Source: Methylocaldum marinum (GTDB lineage: Bacteria > Pseudomonadota > Gammaproteobacteria > Methylococcales > Methylococcaceae). Taken from it: a DNA stretch of 64,000 nucleotides. The notes beneath the pieces are model-generated. The model was given only the letters and a program-made list of their open reading frames with translations, did not search any database and was not told the DNA's origin. The stretch spans positions 4,974,833-5,038,832 of the forward strand of contig NZ_AP017928.1 in the NCBI RefSeq assembly GCF_003584645.1, written 5' to 3'. The position numbers and the translations under genes are program-made. This document shows, piece by piece, positions 41,843 through 50,467 of this stretch (position 1 is its first letter; every line of letters begins with the position of its first letter).

Positions 41843-43997
41843 GTAAATTTGCATACGCCAGCATCAGCCATTTGATGCCGGATTCGGCGAAATTCACCTG
41901 GACTCGGGCTTGACTGCCTTCACCTTCATACTGAAGGATCACGCCTTCCCCGAATTTCGCGTGGCGTACCCGCTGTCCCAGCTTGAAAACACCGCCATTG
42001 TCGTTGGTGCTTGGCGAAGTTTGCGAGAACGCTATAGGCCGGCCTGTGTTTCCGCGCATACGGACTTCCTGAAGATGCTCGGATGGAATCTCCCGCAGGA
42101 AACGCGAGGGTCGGGGATAGGTTTCTTTGCCGTACAGGCGGCGGGTTTCGGCATAAATGAGAAACAGCTTTCGCTTCGCGCGAGTGATGCCGACATAGCA
42201 AAGGCGGCGCTCTTCCTCCAGGCGGCTCGGCTCTTCCAGCGACTGCAAGCTCGGAAACAATCCTTCCTCGAGACCGACGATGAACACCAGGTCAAATTCC
42301 AGTCCCTTGGCTGCATGCAGGGTCATGAGTTGAACGCAGTCCTCGTACTCGTCGCTCTGATTCTCCCCGGCTTCCAAGGCAGCGTGGGAGAGAAACTGGT
42401 CGAGCTTAGAAAGCTCCGTATCCAGCTGCGGTTCATATTCGAACTGGCGTGCGGCGTTCACCAATTCATCCAGGTTCTCGACGCGTGCTTCGGCTTGTTC
42501 ACCTTTTTCCTTTTCGTAATGGGCTCGAAGGCCGGAAGCGGGAACCACGTGCTGCACCTTTTCCCAAAGGGGAAGTTCGGCGGTGTCTAGGGTCAAGGTT
42601 TCGATCAGTTGCAGAAAACCCGATAAGGGCGACCGGGCGCGGGTGGGCACTGCAGCGTCGCGACAGAGCGTTTCCGCTGCCTGCCAGAGAGAGCACTTCT
42701 CTGCGCGGGCCAGGTCGCGGACCAGGTCGAGCGTCTTGGCACCGATGCCGCGTACCGGCGTATTGACGACGCGCTCGAACGAGGGATCGTCGTGGCGGTT
42801 TGAAATCAGGCGGAGATAAGCAAGAGCATCTTTGATCTCGGCCCGTTCGAAGAAGCGAAGTCCTCCGTAGACCCGATACGGGATGCCCATGGCCAGCAAT
42901 TTTTCTTCGAACTGCCGTGATTGGGCGTTGGAGCGATAGAGAATTGCTGCATCTCGCCGGGCATTGCCCTCCTGAGTCCAATGCTTGATCCGCTCCGCCA
43001 CGAAATAAGCTTCTTCTTGCTCGTTGAAGGCGGCGTAGACCGAAACCGGCTCGCCGATGCCGCCTTCGGTCCATAGGGTCTTTCCGAGTCTGCCTTCGTT
43101 GTGGGTGATGAGCGCGTTGGCGGCATTCAGAATACTGCTGGTAGAACGGTAGTTCTGTTCGAGCCGGATAAGCCGGTGACTTGGGTAATCCTTTTGGAAT
43201 TTATGGAGATTCTCGATTTTCGCACCGCGCCAGCTATAGATAGACTGGTCATCATCGCCGACGACGAACAAGTTCTCGCGTTCCCGGGTCAAGAGTCGCA
43301 GCCAAGCGTATTGAATCCGGTTGGTGTCCTGGAACTCGTCGACCAATACATGATGAAAACGGCGCTGGTAGTGATCCAGCACCTCGGGCGTGTCGCGCAG
43401 GAATTCATGAGCGCGCAGCAGCAATTCGGCAAAATCCACCAATCCCGACCGCTCGCAGGTTTCCTCGTATGCCAGGTAAATACGCTGCATCTGTTTCTGA
43501 AATGGGTCATATGACTCCGCAAGATGGCGGGCGCGGCGTCCTTCTTCCTTGTGCGCGTTGATGAACCATTGCACTTGGCGGGGCGGCCAACGGGCTTCAT
43601 CGAGGTCGAGCGTCTTGAGCAGGCGGCGGATGAGCCGATGCTGGTCGTCGGAGTCGAGGATTTGAAAGGCGCTCGGCAACCCCGCTTCCTTGGCATGGCG
43701 GCGTAACAGGCGGTGGGCTAGTCCGTGAAAGGTGCCGACCCACAAGCTTTGCGCGGGGATGTTCAGCAGATTTTCGATTCTGCTGCGCATTTCGCTCGCC
43801 GCTTTGTTGGTGAACGTTACTGCCAAAATACCATGGGGTGACGTGCCTTCCACCTGCATCAGCCAGGCGATGCGATGCACCAGAACGCGAGTCTTGCCGC
43901 TTCCGGCGCCGGCCAATACCAGGAGAGCAGGTGTCGATGAAGTGACGGCTTCTCGTTGAGCCGGATTCAGGGGGTCGATTATAGGGGTAATGTCCAT
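41832..43997 (-). CDS. uvrD: DNA helicase II (UvrD/Rep family)
   Basis: A 721-residue superfamily 1A helicase for nucleotide excision and mismatch repair. Walker A AGAGSGKT at 29-36; motif II DEFQDTN; QNYRST; VHLMTLHAAKGLEFDLV-like LMTLHAAKGLEFD; and the C-terminal Tudor-like segment (VRHAKFGEGVILQYEGEG) that binds RNA polymerase in UvrD. It is divergent from the DUF2892 gene. Confidence 0.96.
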   Translation of the reverse strand: MDITPIIDPLNPAQREAVTSSTPALLVLAGAGSGKTRVLVHRIAWLMQVEGTSPHGILAVTFTNKAASEMRSRIENLLNIPAQSLWVGTFHGLAHRLLRRHAKEAGLPSAFQILDSDDQHRLIRRLLKTLDLDEARWPPRQVQWFINAHKEEGRRARHLAESYDPFQKQMQRIYLAYEETCERSGLVDFAELLLRAHEFLRDTPEVLDHYQRRFHHVLVDEFQDTNRIQYAWLRLLTRERENLFVVGDDDQSIYSWRGAKIENLHKFQKDYPSHRLIRLEQNYRSTSSILNAANALITHNEGRLGKTLWTEGGIGEPVSVYAAFNEQEEAYFVAERIKHWTQEGNARRDAAILYRSNAQSRQFEEKLLAMGIPYRVYGGLRFFERAEIKDALAYLRLISNRHDDPSFERVVNTPVRGIGAKTLDLVRDLARAEKCSLWQAAETLCRDAAVPTRARSPLSGFLQLIETLTLDTAELPLWEKVQHVVPASGLRAHYEKEKGEQAEARVENLDELVNAARQFEYEPQLDTELSKLDQFLSHAALEAGENQSDEYEDCVQLMTLHAAKGLEFDLVFIVGLEEGLFPSLQSLEEPSRLEEERRLCYVGITRAKRKLFLIYAETRRLYGKETYPRPSRFLREIPSEHLQEVRMRGNTGRPIAFSQTSPSTNDNGGVFKLGQRVRHAKFGEGVILQYEGEGSQARVQVNFAESGIKWLMLAYANLQRP

Positions 43998-44076
43998 GAG
44001 GCTATTTTAATGGAATCAGCTTGCGCGATTGATATGAAGCTTGCACAATCGCTCTCTCTTTGAGAGGAGGTTAGCG

Positions 44077-44334
44077 ATGAATTTCGACATAAAAAAAATG
44101 ACTAAACGCGAACTCAACGTCGGGCTTAAAGACCAGAAAGTCCGCTACGGCGTCGGTGTCGTGCTGGCGTTGATTTCGGTGTTTCTGGCAAATATCCCGC
44201 TGTTGCTCATGGGCGTTATTCTATTGGCTTCCGCTCGTCTTCGCTGGTGTCCGGTCTATTCCGGACTCGGGAGAAGTACGGTCGATCCGTCTGAAGAGCA
44301 AGCCGATTCCACCGGTTCTCAGACCGGTCATTAG
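44077..44334 (+). CDS. DUF2892 (YgaP-like) inner-membrane protein
   Basis: 85 residues from the ATG at 44077, preceded by GAGAGGAGG with a 6-nt gap. Two membrane helices, separated by a short turn (GVGVVLALISVF and LLLMGVILLAS), and CPVYSGLG at the end of the domain match DUF2892. The polar C-terminal 20 residues are extra. The function of the family is unknown; some members are fused to rhodanese. Confidence 0.8.
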   Translation: MNFDIKKMTKRELNVGLKDQKVRYGVGVVLALISVFLANIPLLLMGVILLASARLRWCPVYSGLGRSTVDPSEEQADSTGSQTGH

Positions 44335-44750
44335 ACCGGCTTTCATCGACTGTACACCGTCGTCTCGGTCTCCGCCGGCGCAGGGAGGCGCCGAAACACA
44401 CGCATCGATCTCTCTGTGCACACCCCCAAAGGAACGACATTCGGTCGCGCCTATTTCGACTCGCCATGTCGATGTTGCGCGCCATACCGTCTAATCGCCA
44501 AGTGTTATCGACTGCTCTGAAGTCGCCTGGTCGGCCAATCTTTTTTCTGGCCTCGCCGACATCCACTTTCTGTGCTGCCAAACGAATTACCCGGTCGCTC
44601 GACTAAGAGTTCATTTCGGTAAGCTTCCGGAAACCCTTCGGCCGGATTGGGACGAGCGGCCTATCGAGATGGGCACCAACAGATGCCTTATCAATAAGCG
44701 AAGATCGAAACTCCGTTGGTTCGGGCACAATAATTTCTTATAAGGAATCA
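44335..44750. other. Gene-free stretch downstream of the DUF2892 gene
   Basis: About 415 bp without a convincing gene. A minus-strand frame at 44216-44581 is Arg-rich with no family character. I see no tRNA, no terminator with a T-run and no clear repeat. Confidence 0.35.
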
Positions 44751-44752
44751 AT

Positions 44753-44779
44753 GTTTACATTATGCTGATTATTGTAAAC
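44753..44779. promoter_or_regulatory. Palindrome over the -35 of the small-ORF promoter
   Basis: GTTTACA (44753-44759) and TGTAAAC (44773-44779) are perfect 7-bp inverted arms 13 bp apart, centres 20 bp (two helical turns) apart. The right arm covers the -35 of the promoter at 44772-44799. This is a plausible operator; the arm order is the reverse of TyrR or BirA sites, so the regulator is unknown. Confidence 0.45.
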
Positions 44780-44799
44780 CAGAAACGGTCCTATATGAT
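44772..44799 (+). promoter_or_regulatory. Sigma70 promoter of the 48-residue ORF
   Basis: TTGTAA (44772-44777), 16-bp spacer, TATGAT (44794-44799). The expected start near 44806 leaves a leader of about 40 nt that contains GTGGAGG before the ATG at 44846. Confidence 0.5.
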
Positions 44800-44845
44800 G
44801 GAGCCGTAGTGATTCAAGTACCGGTTGAGATCCGTGGAGGTTTTG

Positions 44846-44992
44846 ATGATTGCTATGACTTGGGTTGAGCTTTTGTTGACTGGTTTGTTCTTTGGCTCCG
44901 TTGCCTTCTCGATTGGTTTCTGCATCAGCAACTATGAAAAAATCGATGTCGATAAAGATGACCTCGGGCTTATAAAGAGGGCAGCGAAGTAA
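44846..44992 (+). CDS. Small membrane protein, 48 residues, unknown function
   Basis: ATG at 44846, TAA at 44990-44992, with GTGGAGG (44834-44840) 5 nt upstream. It starts MIAMTWVELLLTGLFFGSVA, has one membrane helix (about 6-27) and ends in a charged tail (NYEKIDVDKDDLGLIKRAAK). A proper promoter, operator-like palindrome, ribosome site and membrane-protein composition together support a real gene. I do not recognise a family. Confidence 0.6.
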   Translation: MIAMTWVELLLTGLFFGSVAFSIGFCISNYEKIDVDKDDLGLIKRAAK

Positions 44993-45467
44993 ATGTCGCT
45001 TTTTCCCCGAGGTCTACTAAGGCCTGAGGTGATGTTTCCTGGTTCATCCATGGTTGGTTTCCGCAACCACTTTCCCGGGGGCGGCGCATTAGCGGTTTTG
45101 CCCCTCGGGAGTCCCCTTTCCGTTCCGAACCACTGATCCTTTCTCCCGAGTTCGCCGCTGCCGGCGAAACCGTTCAAATTTAAACTCATCAACAAATTTT
45201 TGGACAGGTAGGGTTGGTACCTGTTCGAACTAAGACCCTGTACTTTCGGCGATACATTTTTCGGCCCGTCGATGCATTCGCGGAGCGGAGTTCGTGCTTT
45301 GTCGAGCTCTGGACTCGGCTTCCATGAAGGGGACCAAGCTGCATTGGGCACCCGCTGTAAACAATACGATAAATTATTGAAATTAAATCGTAACACTCAT
45401 TTTTGGAGGGCGCGGTTAGGAGGTGTTTTAACAAGTCGGTTGCGCGGAAAAATATCCAGAATCTTGC
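44993..45467. other. Gene-poor leader region upstream of the dcw cluster
   Basis: About 475 bp without a credible gene; the minus-strand frame at 44932-45396 has no protein-like character. A hairpin pairs CCCGGGGGC (45074-45082) with GCCCCTCGGG (45100-45109, one bulge) and lacks a T-run. In some Gammaproteobacteria rnpB lies upstream of mraZ, but I find no RNase P RNA signature here. Confidence 0.35.
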
Positions 45468-45496
45468 TTGACTTGGTCTCGGATGATTTCTATATT
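45468..45496 (+). promoter_or_regulatory. Main promoter of the dcw cluster (mraZ promoter)
   Basis: TTGACT (45468-45473), 17-bp spacer, TATATT (45491-45496), close to consensus. The predicted start is near 45503, about 50 nt before the preferred mraZ start. I see no clear TGGG direct repeats of the E. coli MraZ operator. Confidence 0.7.
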
Positions 45497-45553
45497 CCGC
45501 TGAAGTGGTAATAAGTGGAAAAAAATGGAGCTAAAGGGAAGCAGGGGGATTTT

Positions 45554-46012
45554 TTGTTTCGTGGCGTTAACTCCATTAATCTCGACGAGAAAGGCCGGCT
45601 GGTCATGCCTACCCGTTATCGAGCGGAGCTGCATGAGAGTTGCGATGGTCAGCTGGTGGTTACGGTCGGATTGGATAAATGCCTCATGCTCTACCCGCTT
45701 CCGGAGTTTGAAGAGATCGAGCGAAAGCTGGTTAAGCTTCCTTCCTTGAACAAACAGGCAAAACGTTTACAGCGCTTGTTGATTGGCCACGCCGCCGAGT
45801 GTGAGATGGACGGTCAGGGGCGGTTCCTGGTTCCCGAGCCCTTGAGGAAATTCGCTGAATTGGAAAAGCGCGTGGCACTGATCGGTCAGGGCAATAAATT
45901 CGAGATTTGGGACGAGGCAATCTGGAATGCCTCTCGTGACGAGTGGATCGAGGAAGAGCGACAAGAGAGCTTGGAAGAACTTTCGCCCGAGTTGGGATCA
46001 TTGGCCCTGTGA
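45554..46012 (+). CDS. mraZ: Transcriptional regulator MraZ
   Basis: 152 residues from a TTG at 45554, which gives the family start LFRGVNSINLDEKGRLVMPT (initiator Met) and follows AGGGGGA by 4 nt. A GTG at 45515 would add 13 residues. MraZ has two AbrB-like SpoVT folds; the two conserved DxKGR and DGQGRFLVP repeats are clear. It represses the dcw promoter in E. coli. It is the first gene of the division and cell-wall cluster. Confidence 0.94.
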   Translation: MFRGVNSINLDEKGRLVMPTRYRAELHESCDGQLVVTVGLDKCLMLYPLPEFEEIERKLVKLPSLNKQAKRLQRLLIGHAAECEMDGQGRFLVPEPLRKFAELEKRVALIGQGNKFEIWDEAIWNASRDEWIEEERQESLEELSPELGSLAL

Positions 46013-46026
46013 GTCTGGAAGATCGC

Positions 46027-46950
46027 ATGCACAGGCCGGTCATGCTGCCCGAAGCGCTGGACGGTCTGGCGCTGACTGCCGACGGTTTGTATGTCGACTG
46101 CACGTTCGGGCGCGGCGGGCACAGTGCCGCGATTCTAGCAAAGCTAGGGCCTGAGGGGAGATTGTTGGCTTTGGACAAGGATCCCGACGCCGTGGCCTCA
46201 CAGGCGGCAAAGCGCCTGACGTCGGATCTTCGATTCGCACTCGAGCATGGTAGTTTTGCAAATCTGGGCGAATACGTGGAACGCCGCGGGTGGCAAGGCC
46301 AAATTGCTGGGGTTTTGATGGATTTGGGCGTGTCTTCGCCTCAACTGGATGAGTCGGATAGAGGGTTCAGCTTTATGCGAAACGGTCCTCTGGATATGCG
46401 TATGGATACCACGCGAGGCATGACGGCAGCCGAATGGCTCGCAAGCGCGCCCGAGAGTGAAGTAGCCGATGTGCTTCGGGATTACGGCGAAGAGCGGTAC
46501 GCCCGTCGTATCGCCCGGACGATCTGCGAGTGGCGATCTAAACGGCCGATTATATCCACTCGCGAGTTGGTCGAGATCATCGAAAGGGCCGTTCCTATGC
46601 GAGAAAGAGGTAAACATCCGGCAACGCGAAGTTTCCAGGCGATCCGTATTTTTATAAATAGAGAATTGGAGGAGCTCGAGCAGGGACTGCGGCAGGCCAT
46701 GGAGGTGCTCAAGCCCGGTGGGCGGTTGGTAGTCATAGCCTTTCATTCTTTGGAGGATCGGATCGTGAAGCGATTTATGCGTGACGAGGAACGTGGCGCC
46801 GGTGCGGCACTTGCGCACTTTCCCGTGCACCGAACCGAACCGGGGAGGTTGAAGCGAATCGGTCGGGCCCGCATGCCGGGACCGGAAGAGGTTCGAAACA
46901 ACCCGCGCGCCCGAAGTGCGGTTTTGCGCGTAGCGGAACGTATCCAGTGA
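46027..46950 (+). CDS. rsmH: 16S rRNA (cytosine-1402-N4)-methyltransferase
   Basis: About 307 residues from the ATG at 46027 (GGAAG 6 nt upstream); a GTG at 46009 overlapping the mraZ stop is an alternative. RsmH methylates C1402 of 16S rRNA. VDCTFGRGGHSAAIL, LDKDPDA, DLGVSSPQLD and AFHSLEDRIVKRFM are the family motifs. Confidence 0.96.
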   Translation: MHRPVMLPEALDGLALTADGLYVDCTFGRGGHSAAILAKLGPEGRLLALDKDPDAVASQAAKRLTSDLRFALEHGSFANLGEYVERRGWQGQIAGVLMDLGVSSPQLDESDRGFSFMRNGPLDMRMDTTRGMTAAEWLASAPESEVADVLRDYGEERYARRIARTICEWRSKRPIISTRELVEIIERAVPMRERGKHPATRSFQAIRIFINRELEELEQGLRQAMEVLKPGGRLVVIAFHSLEDRIVKRFMRDEERGAGAALAHFPVHRTEPGRLKRIGRARMPGPEEVRNNPRARSAVLRVAERIQ

Positions 46951-47207
46951 TGAGATTTTTGCTGATGCTGCTGGCGGTGGCCTTGGCCTCTGCTCTGGGC
47001 GTTGTGTATACGAAGTATAGATCGCGGATGCTGTTCGCCGAAGTTCAACGCCTCGAACAGGAGCTCAATGCCTATGACGAAGAATGGGGGCGGCTGCAAC
47101 TCGAGCAAAATACCTGGGCCGAGCATAGCCGCATCGAAAGGCTGGCGCATGGCCGTTTGGGCATGTTGTTGCCTGCCAGGGAATCAATCATTTATATAAA
47201 ACCTTAG
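46947..47207 (+). CDS. ftsL: Cell division protein FtsL
   Basis: 86 residues with one membrane helix (about 3-22) and a periplasmic leucine-zipper coiled coil (about 28-60). It forms the FtsQLB complex. Recognition rests on size, topology and position between rsmH and ftsI. It overlaps rsmH by 4 bp; the start may be the GTG at 46947 or the ATG at 46950. Confidence 0.92.
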   Translation: MMRFLLMLLAVALASALGVVYTKYRSRMLFAEVQRLEQELNAYDEEWGRLQLEQNTWAEHSRIERLAHGRLGMLLPARESIIYIKP

Positions 47208-47222
47208 ACGTCGCGCCGAAAG

Positions 47223-48956
47223 ATGTTGATTATCCAGCCCAGGCCGGTAAATGAGTCAGACTACCGCGGTCGCTGGTATGTTCTGCTGGTTATCATGCTG
47301 GTTGCCATGGCGGTTCTAATTGGACGAGCCGTTTACCTCCAGGTGTTGGATCGGCAATTTCTGAAGCATCAGGGAGATTTGCGTCACGTCGGCATCTTGC
47401 CTGTGCCGGCGCACCGTGGGCGGATTTTCGATCGTAACGGAGAGCTGCTGGCCATCAGCACGCCGGTCAAGTCGATTTGGGTCAATCCGAAAGAGTTTCG
47501 CGAGGCGCAGGTTCCCGCCGACCGGCGCAAGGTACTGGCAAGCCTTCTTGGTATCTCCCTGGAAGCACTGGACAAACACGTCGAGGGAAACCGAAACCGT
47601 AGCTTTGCTTATCTGAAGCGAAGGATCAACCCCGAGTTGGCCGATGAGGTGGCCGCCCTGGGTATCGCGGGCATATATGCAGACCGCGAATATCGTCGGT
47701 ACTATCCTACCGGTGAAGTGGCCGCTCACCTGGTCGGCTACACCAATATCGACGACAAGGGGCAAGAGGCGATGGAACTGGCCTACGACGATTGGCTGAA
47801 GGGTGCGGAGGGCGCAAAGCGGATCATCCGTGACGGCAAGCGGCGTGTCATCGAAGATCTGGAAAACGTCAGTCTGCCGGTGCCCGGAAAGGACCTTGCT
47901 TTGAGCATCGATCAGCGCTTGCAGTATCTGGCCTATCGGGAACTCAAGAAGGCGGTGCTTTTGCACCGGGCGCGTTCTGCCTCGCTCGCTCTGTTGGACA
48001 CTCGCACCGGAGAGGTGTTGGCGATCGCCAACCAGCCGTCTTACAACCCCAATAGCCGTAGCCAGATGAAGGGCAGCGCATCGCGCAATCGGGCGATCAC
48101 CGACATATACGAACCCGGTTCGACGATGAAGCCGTTTGCGGTAGCCCTGGCGCTGGAGCTGGGATTGTACCGTCCCGATACCGTGATCGATACGACGCCG
48201 GGTACGATGCGGGTGGGACGCAACATCGTCAAAGACATCCATAACTATGGTGTCCTCGATGTTGCTCATGTTCTCCAAAAATCGAGCAATGTGGGCGTTA
48301 CCAAGATCGCGCTGGACCTGCCTTCGAAAAAGTTCTGGGCGTTCTACAACAATCTCGGTTTCGGTCAGCCTTTGGAAACCGGCTTTCCCGGTGAGGCCAA
48401 CGGCCGTCTTTCGGACTATCACGGCTGGAGTCCGTTCGAACAGGCAACCCTTTCTTTTGGTTATGGCATTTCCGCCTCGACGGTGCAACTGGCGAGAGCC
48501 TACTCGGCCTTGGCCAACGACGGCGTCATGCCGATGGTCAGCCTGGTCAAGCGCGACAAATTGCCCGAGTCGCATCGAATCATGTCGGCTCGGACCGCCA
48601 TCAGAGTACGCCGGATGCTGGAGCGGGTCGTCTCCCGTGAAGGTACCGCGCTGAAGGCCGCCATTCCGGGATTCAGAGTCGCCGGCAAGACCGGGACGGT
48701 AAAGAAGAGCGACGTGGGCGGCTATTCATCTTCGCGTTACATTTCGGTATTCGCCGGATTGGCTCCGGTAAGCAAGCCGCGCCTGGTTATGGTGGTCATG
48801 GTCGATGAGCCGTCCGCAGGCGAGTACTACGGCGGTGCGGTGGCGGCGCCGGTCTTCTCGCGCGTTATGGAGGGGGCTTTGCGTTTGCTGAACATCGCTC
48901 CGGATCAGGAAGAGATCACACCTCTCCTCGCCGCGCAGCAGGACGAGCCGACATGA
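47223..48956 (+). CDS. ftsI: Peptidoglycan transpeptidase FtsI (PBP3)
   Basis: A 577-residue class B penicillin-binding protein for septal cross-linking. Membrane anchor at about 20-42; then PBP dimer domain; transpeptidase motifs STMK (Ser300-Lys303), SSN (354-356) and KTGT (489-492). It works with FtsW, encoded further down the cluster. Confidence 0.97.
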   Translation: MLIIQPRPVNESDYRGRWYVLLVIMLVAMAVLIGRAVYLQVLDRQFLKHQGDLRHVGILPVPAHRGRIFDRNGELLAISTPVKSIWVNPKEFREAQVPADRRKVLASLLGISLEALDKHVEGNRNRSFAYLKRRINPELADEVAALGIAGIYADREYRRYYPTGEVAAHLVGYTNIDDKGQEAMELAYDDWLKGAEGAKRIIRDGKRRVIEDLENVSLPVPGKDLALSIDQRLQYLAYRELKKAVLLHRARSASLALLDTRTGEVLAIANQPSYNPNSRSQMKGSASRNRAITDIYEPGSTMKPFAVALALELGLYRPDTVIDTTPGTMRVGRNIVKDIHNYGVLDVAHVLQKSSNVGVTKIALDLPSKKFWAFYNNLGFGQPLETGFPGEANGRLSDYHGWSPFEQATLSFGYGISASTVQLARAYSALANDGVMPMVSLVKRDKLPESHRIMSARTAIRVRRMLERVVSREGTALKAAIPGFRVAGKTGTVKKSDVGGYSSSRYISVFAGLAPVSKPRLVMVVMVDEPSAGEYYGGAVAAPVFSRVMEGALRLLNIAPDQEEITPLLAAQQDEPT

Positions 48957-50467
48957 TAGCCGTCGAAACACAGACTGCGGGGCACACGCTGGACACCCTA
49001 TTGTCCGGGTTCGTCGAAACCCCCGCTTCTAGTCTGGTTAATGTCATGGGTCTTTGTCATGACAGCCGGCGCATCCGCCCGGGCGAGGGCTTCGTCGCTC
49101 TGGCCGGACACCGGTCGCACGGTATGCGTCATGCCGAACAGGCGATTCGGCAAGGTTGTTCGGCCATCATCTATGATCCGGCCGGGGGCGGAGATCTGCT
49201 GGCCCGAAATATTGCCGCATTGCCTTGTGTCAAGGTCGATTCCCTGGACCAAAAACTCGGATTCATTGCTGATCGCTTTTTCGGCGAGCCTTCCGCATTC
49301 CAGGACGTGATCGGCATCACCGGCACGAACGGCAAAACCTCATGCAGCCATTTTCTCGCCAATGCGCTTTCGGCCAAGGCTCCGGCCGCCGTCGTCGGGA
49401 CTCTGGGTTGGGGTGTGCCCGGTGCGCTCGAGATGACGCAGCACACTACGCCGGACGCCATCGAAGTTCACGGTCTTCTGGCCCGCTTGCGCGAGCGGGG
49501 CATCAGAATCATCGCCATGGAAGCTTCGTCTCACGGTCAGGTGCAAGGCCGTCTCAATGGCGTGCGCTTCAAGGGGGCACTGTACACGAATTTTAGCCGC
49601 GATCATCTGGATTACCACGGCACGATGGAAGCCTATCTGGAGGCGAAGTTGCGTCTTTTGGCTTCGCCCGGGCTCGAATTCGTGGTTTTCAATGCCGACG
49701 ATCCGATTGCCGACGTCATCTCAAGCCGGGCGCCGTTCCAACCGAGGCCGATAGGCTTTAGTGTGCATGGGCGTAATATCGTGCCGGATGCCACCGTTTC
49801 GGTAACGTCGATCCTTCAGGACTCGCGAGGGATTGCTTTTCGTGCCGTGTATCGGCAACAGGCGACCGATGTGTTTGCGCCGGTCTACGGCGATTTCAAC
49901 GTCGAAAATCTGACCGCTTCATTGGCGGTCTTGCTCGGGTTGGGGTACGAACTGCCGGAAGCCGCGGAGTTGCTCAAGAATGTCCGGCCGGTGCCGGGAC
50001 GCATGGAGCGATTTTCGGGGCTGGGGCGCACTGCCATTGTGGATTACGCCCATACCCCGGATGCCCTGGAAAGCGTTTTGCGCAGCCTTCGCCGGCATTG
50101 CGAAGGCAAATTATGGGTGGTTTTCGGATGCGGCGGAGACCGCGACCGCGGCAAACGTCCGCTGATGGGGGCGGTCGCGGAGAAACTGGCCGACGGCGTC
50201 GTATTGACCGATGACAATCCTCGCTCGGAGAATGGGGACGAAATTATCCGGGATATTCTGTCCGGTTGCCGCCGCGACAATACCGTTTCGATCCGCGATC
50301 GCCGCGCAGCCATAGCCTTTGCGCTGGAGCGGGCGGGCATGGGCGACATCGTGGTGGTGGCTGGAAAGGGCCACGAGCAAACTCAGGAGATTCGGGGCCA
50401 GAAATATCCTTTCTGCGATCGCGAAGTGGTCACGGAAATCCTTTCCGTGTTGGAGTGGCCGAGATGA
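48953..50467 (+). CDS. murE: UDP-MurNAc-tripeptide synthetase MurE (meso-DAP adding)
   Basis: A 504-residue Mur ligase. GITGTNGKTS is the ATP loop; DNPR (in LTDDNPRSEN) is the meso-diaminopimelate specificity motif. It adds the third stem residue to UDP-MurNAc-Ala-Glu. It overlaps ftsI and murF by 4 bp each. Confidence 0.96.
   Translation: MIAVETQTAGHTLDTLLSGFVETPASSLVNVMGLCHDSRRIRPGEGFVALAGHRSHGMRHAEQAIRQGCSAIIYDPAGGGDLLARNIAALPCVKVDSLDQKLGFIADRFFGEPSAFQDVIGITGTNGKTSCSHFLANALSAKAPAAVVGTLGWGVPGALEMTQHTTPDAIEVHGLLARLRERGIRIIAMEASSHGQVQGRLNGVRFKGALYTNFSRDHLDYHGTMEAYLEAKLRLLASPGLEFVVFNADDPIADVISSRAPFQPRPIGFSVHGRNIVPDATVSVTSILQDSRGIAFRAVYRQQATDVFAPVYGDFNVENLTASLAVLLGLGYELPEAAELLKNVRPVPGRMERFSGLGRTAIVDYAHTPDALESVLRSLRRHCEGKLWVVFGCGGDRDRGKRPLMGAVAEKLADGVVLTDDNPRSENGDEIIRDILSGCRRDNTVSIRDRRAAIAFALERAGMGDIVVVAGKGHEQTQEIRGQKYPFCDREVVTEILSVLEWPR

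Noticed and set aside
44753..44779. TyrR or BirA box before the small ORF
   Set aside because: The arms read GTTTACA then TGTAAAC, the reverse order of TGTAAA-N6-TTTACA or TTGTAAACC/GGTTTACAA.
44932..45396. 154-codon minus-strand frame upstream of mraZ
   Set aside because: It overlaps the small membrane ORF, is low in hydrophobic core residues and matches nothing.
44993..45467. RNase P RNA gene (rnpB) upstream of mraZ
   Set aside because: In pseudomonads rnpB lies here, but the conserved P4 core sequences of rnpB were not found.
47316..48575. Long open frame (419 codons) on the minus strand opposite ftsI
   Set aside because: Shadow of ftsI, whose motifs are all intact; no protein-like features of its own.
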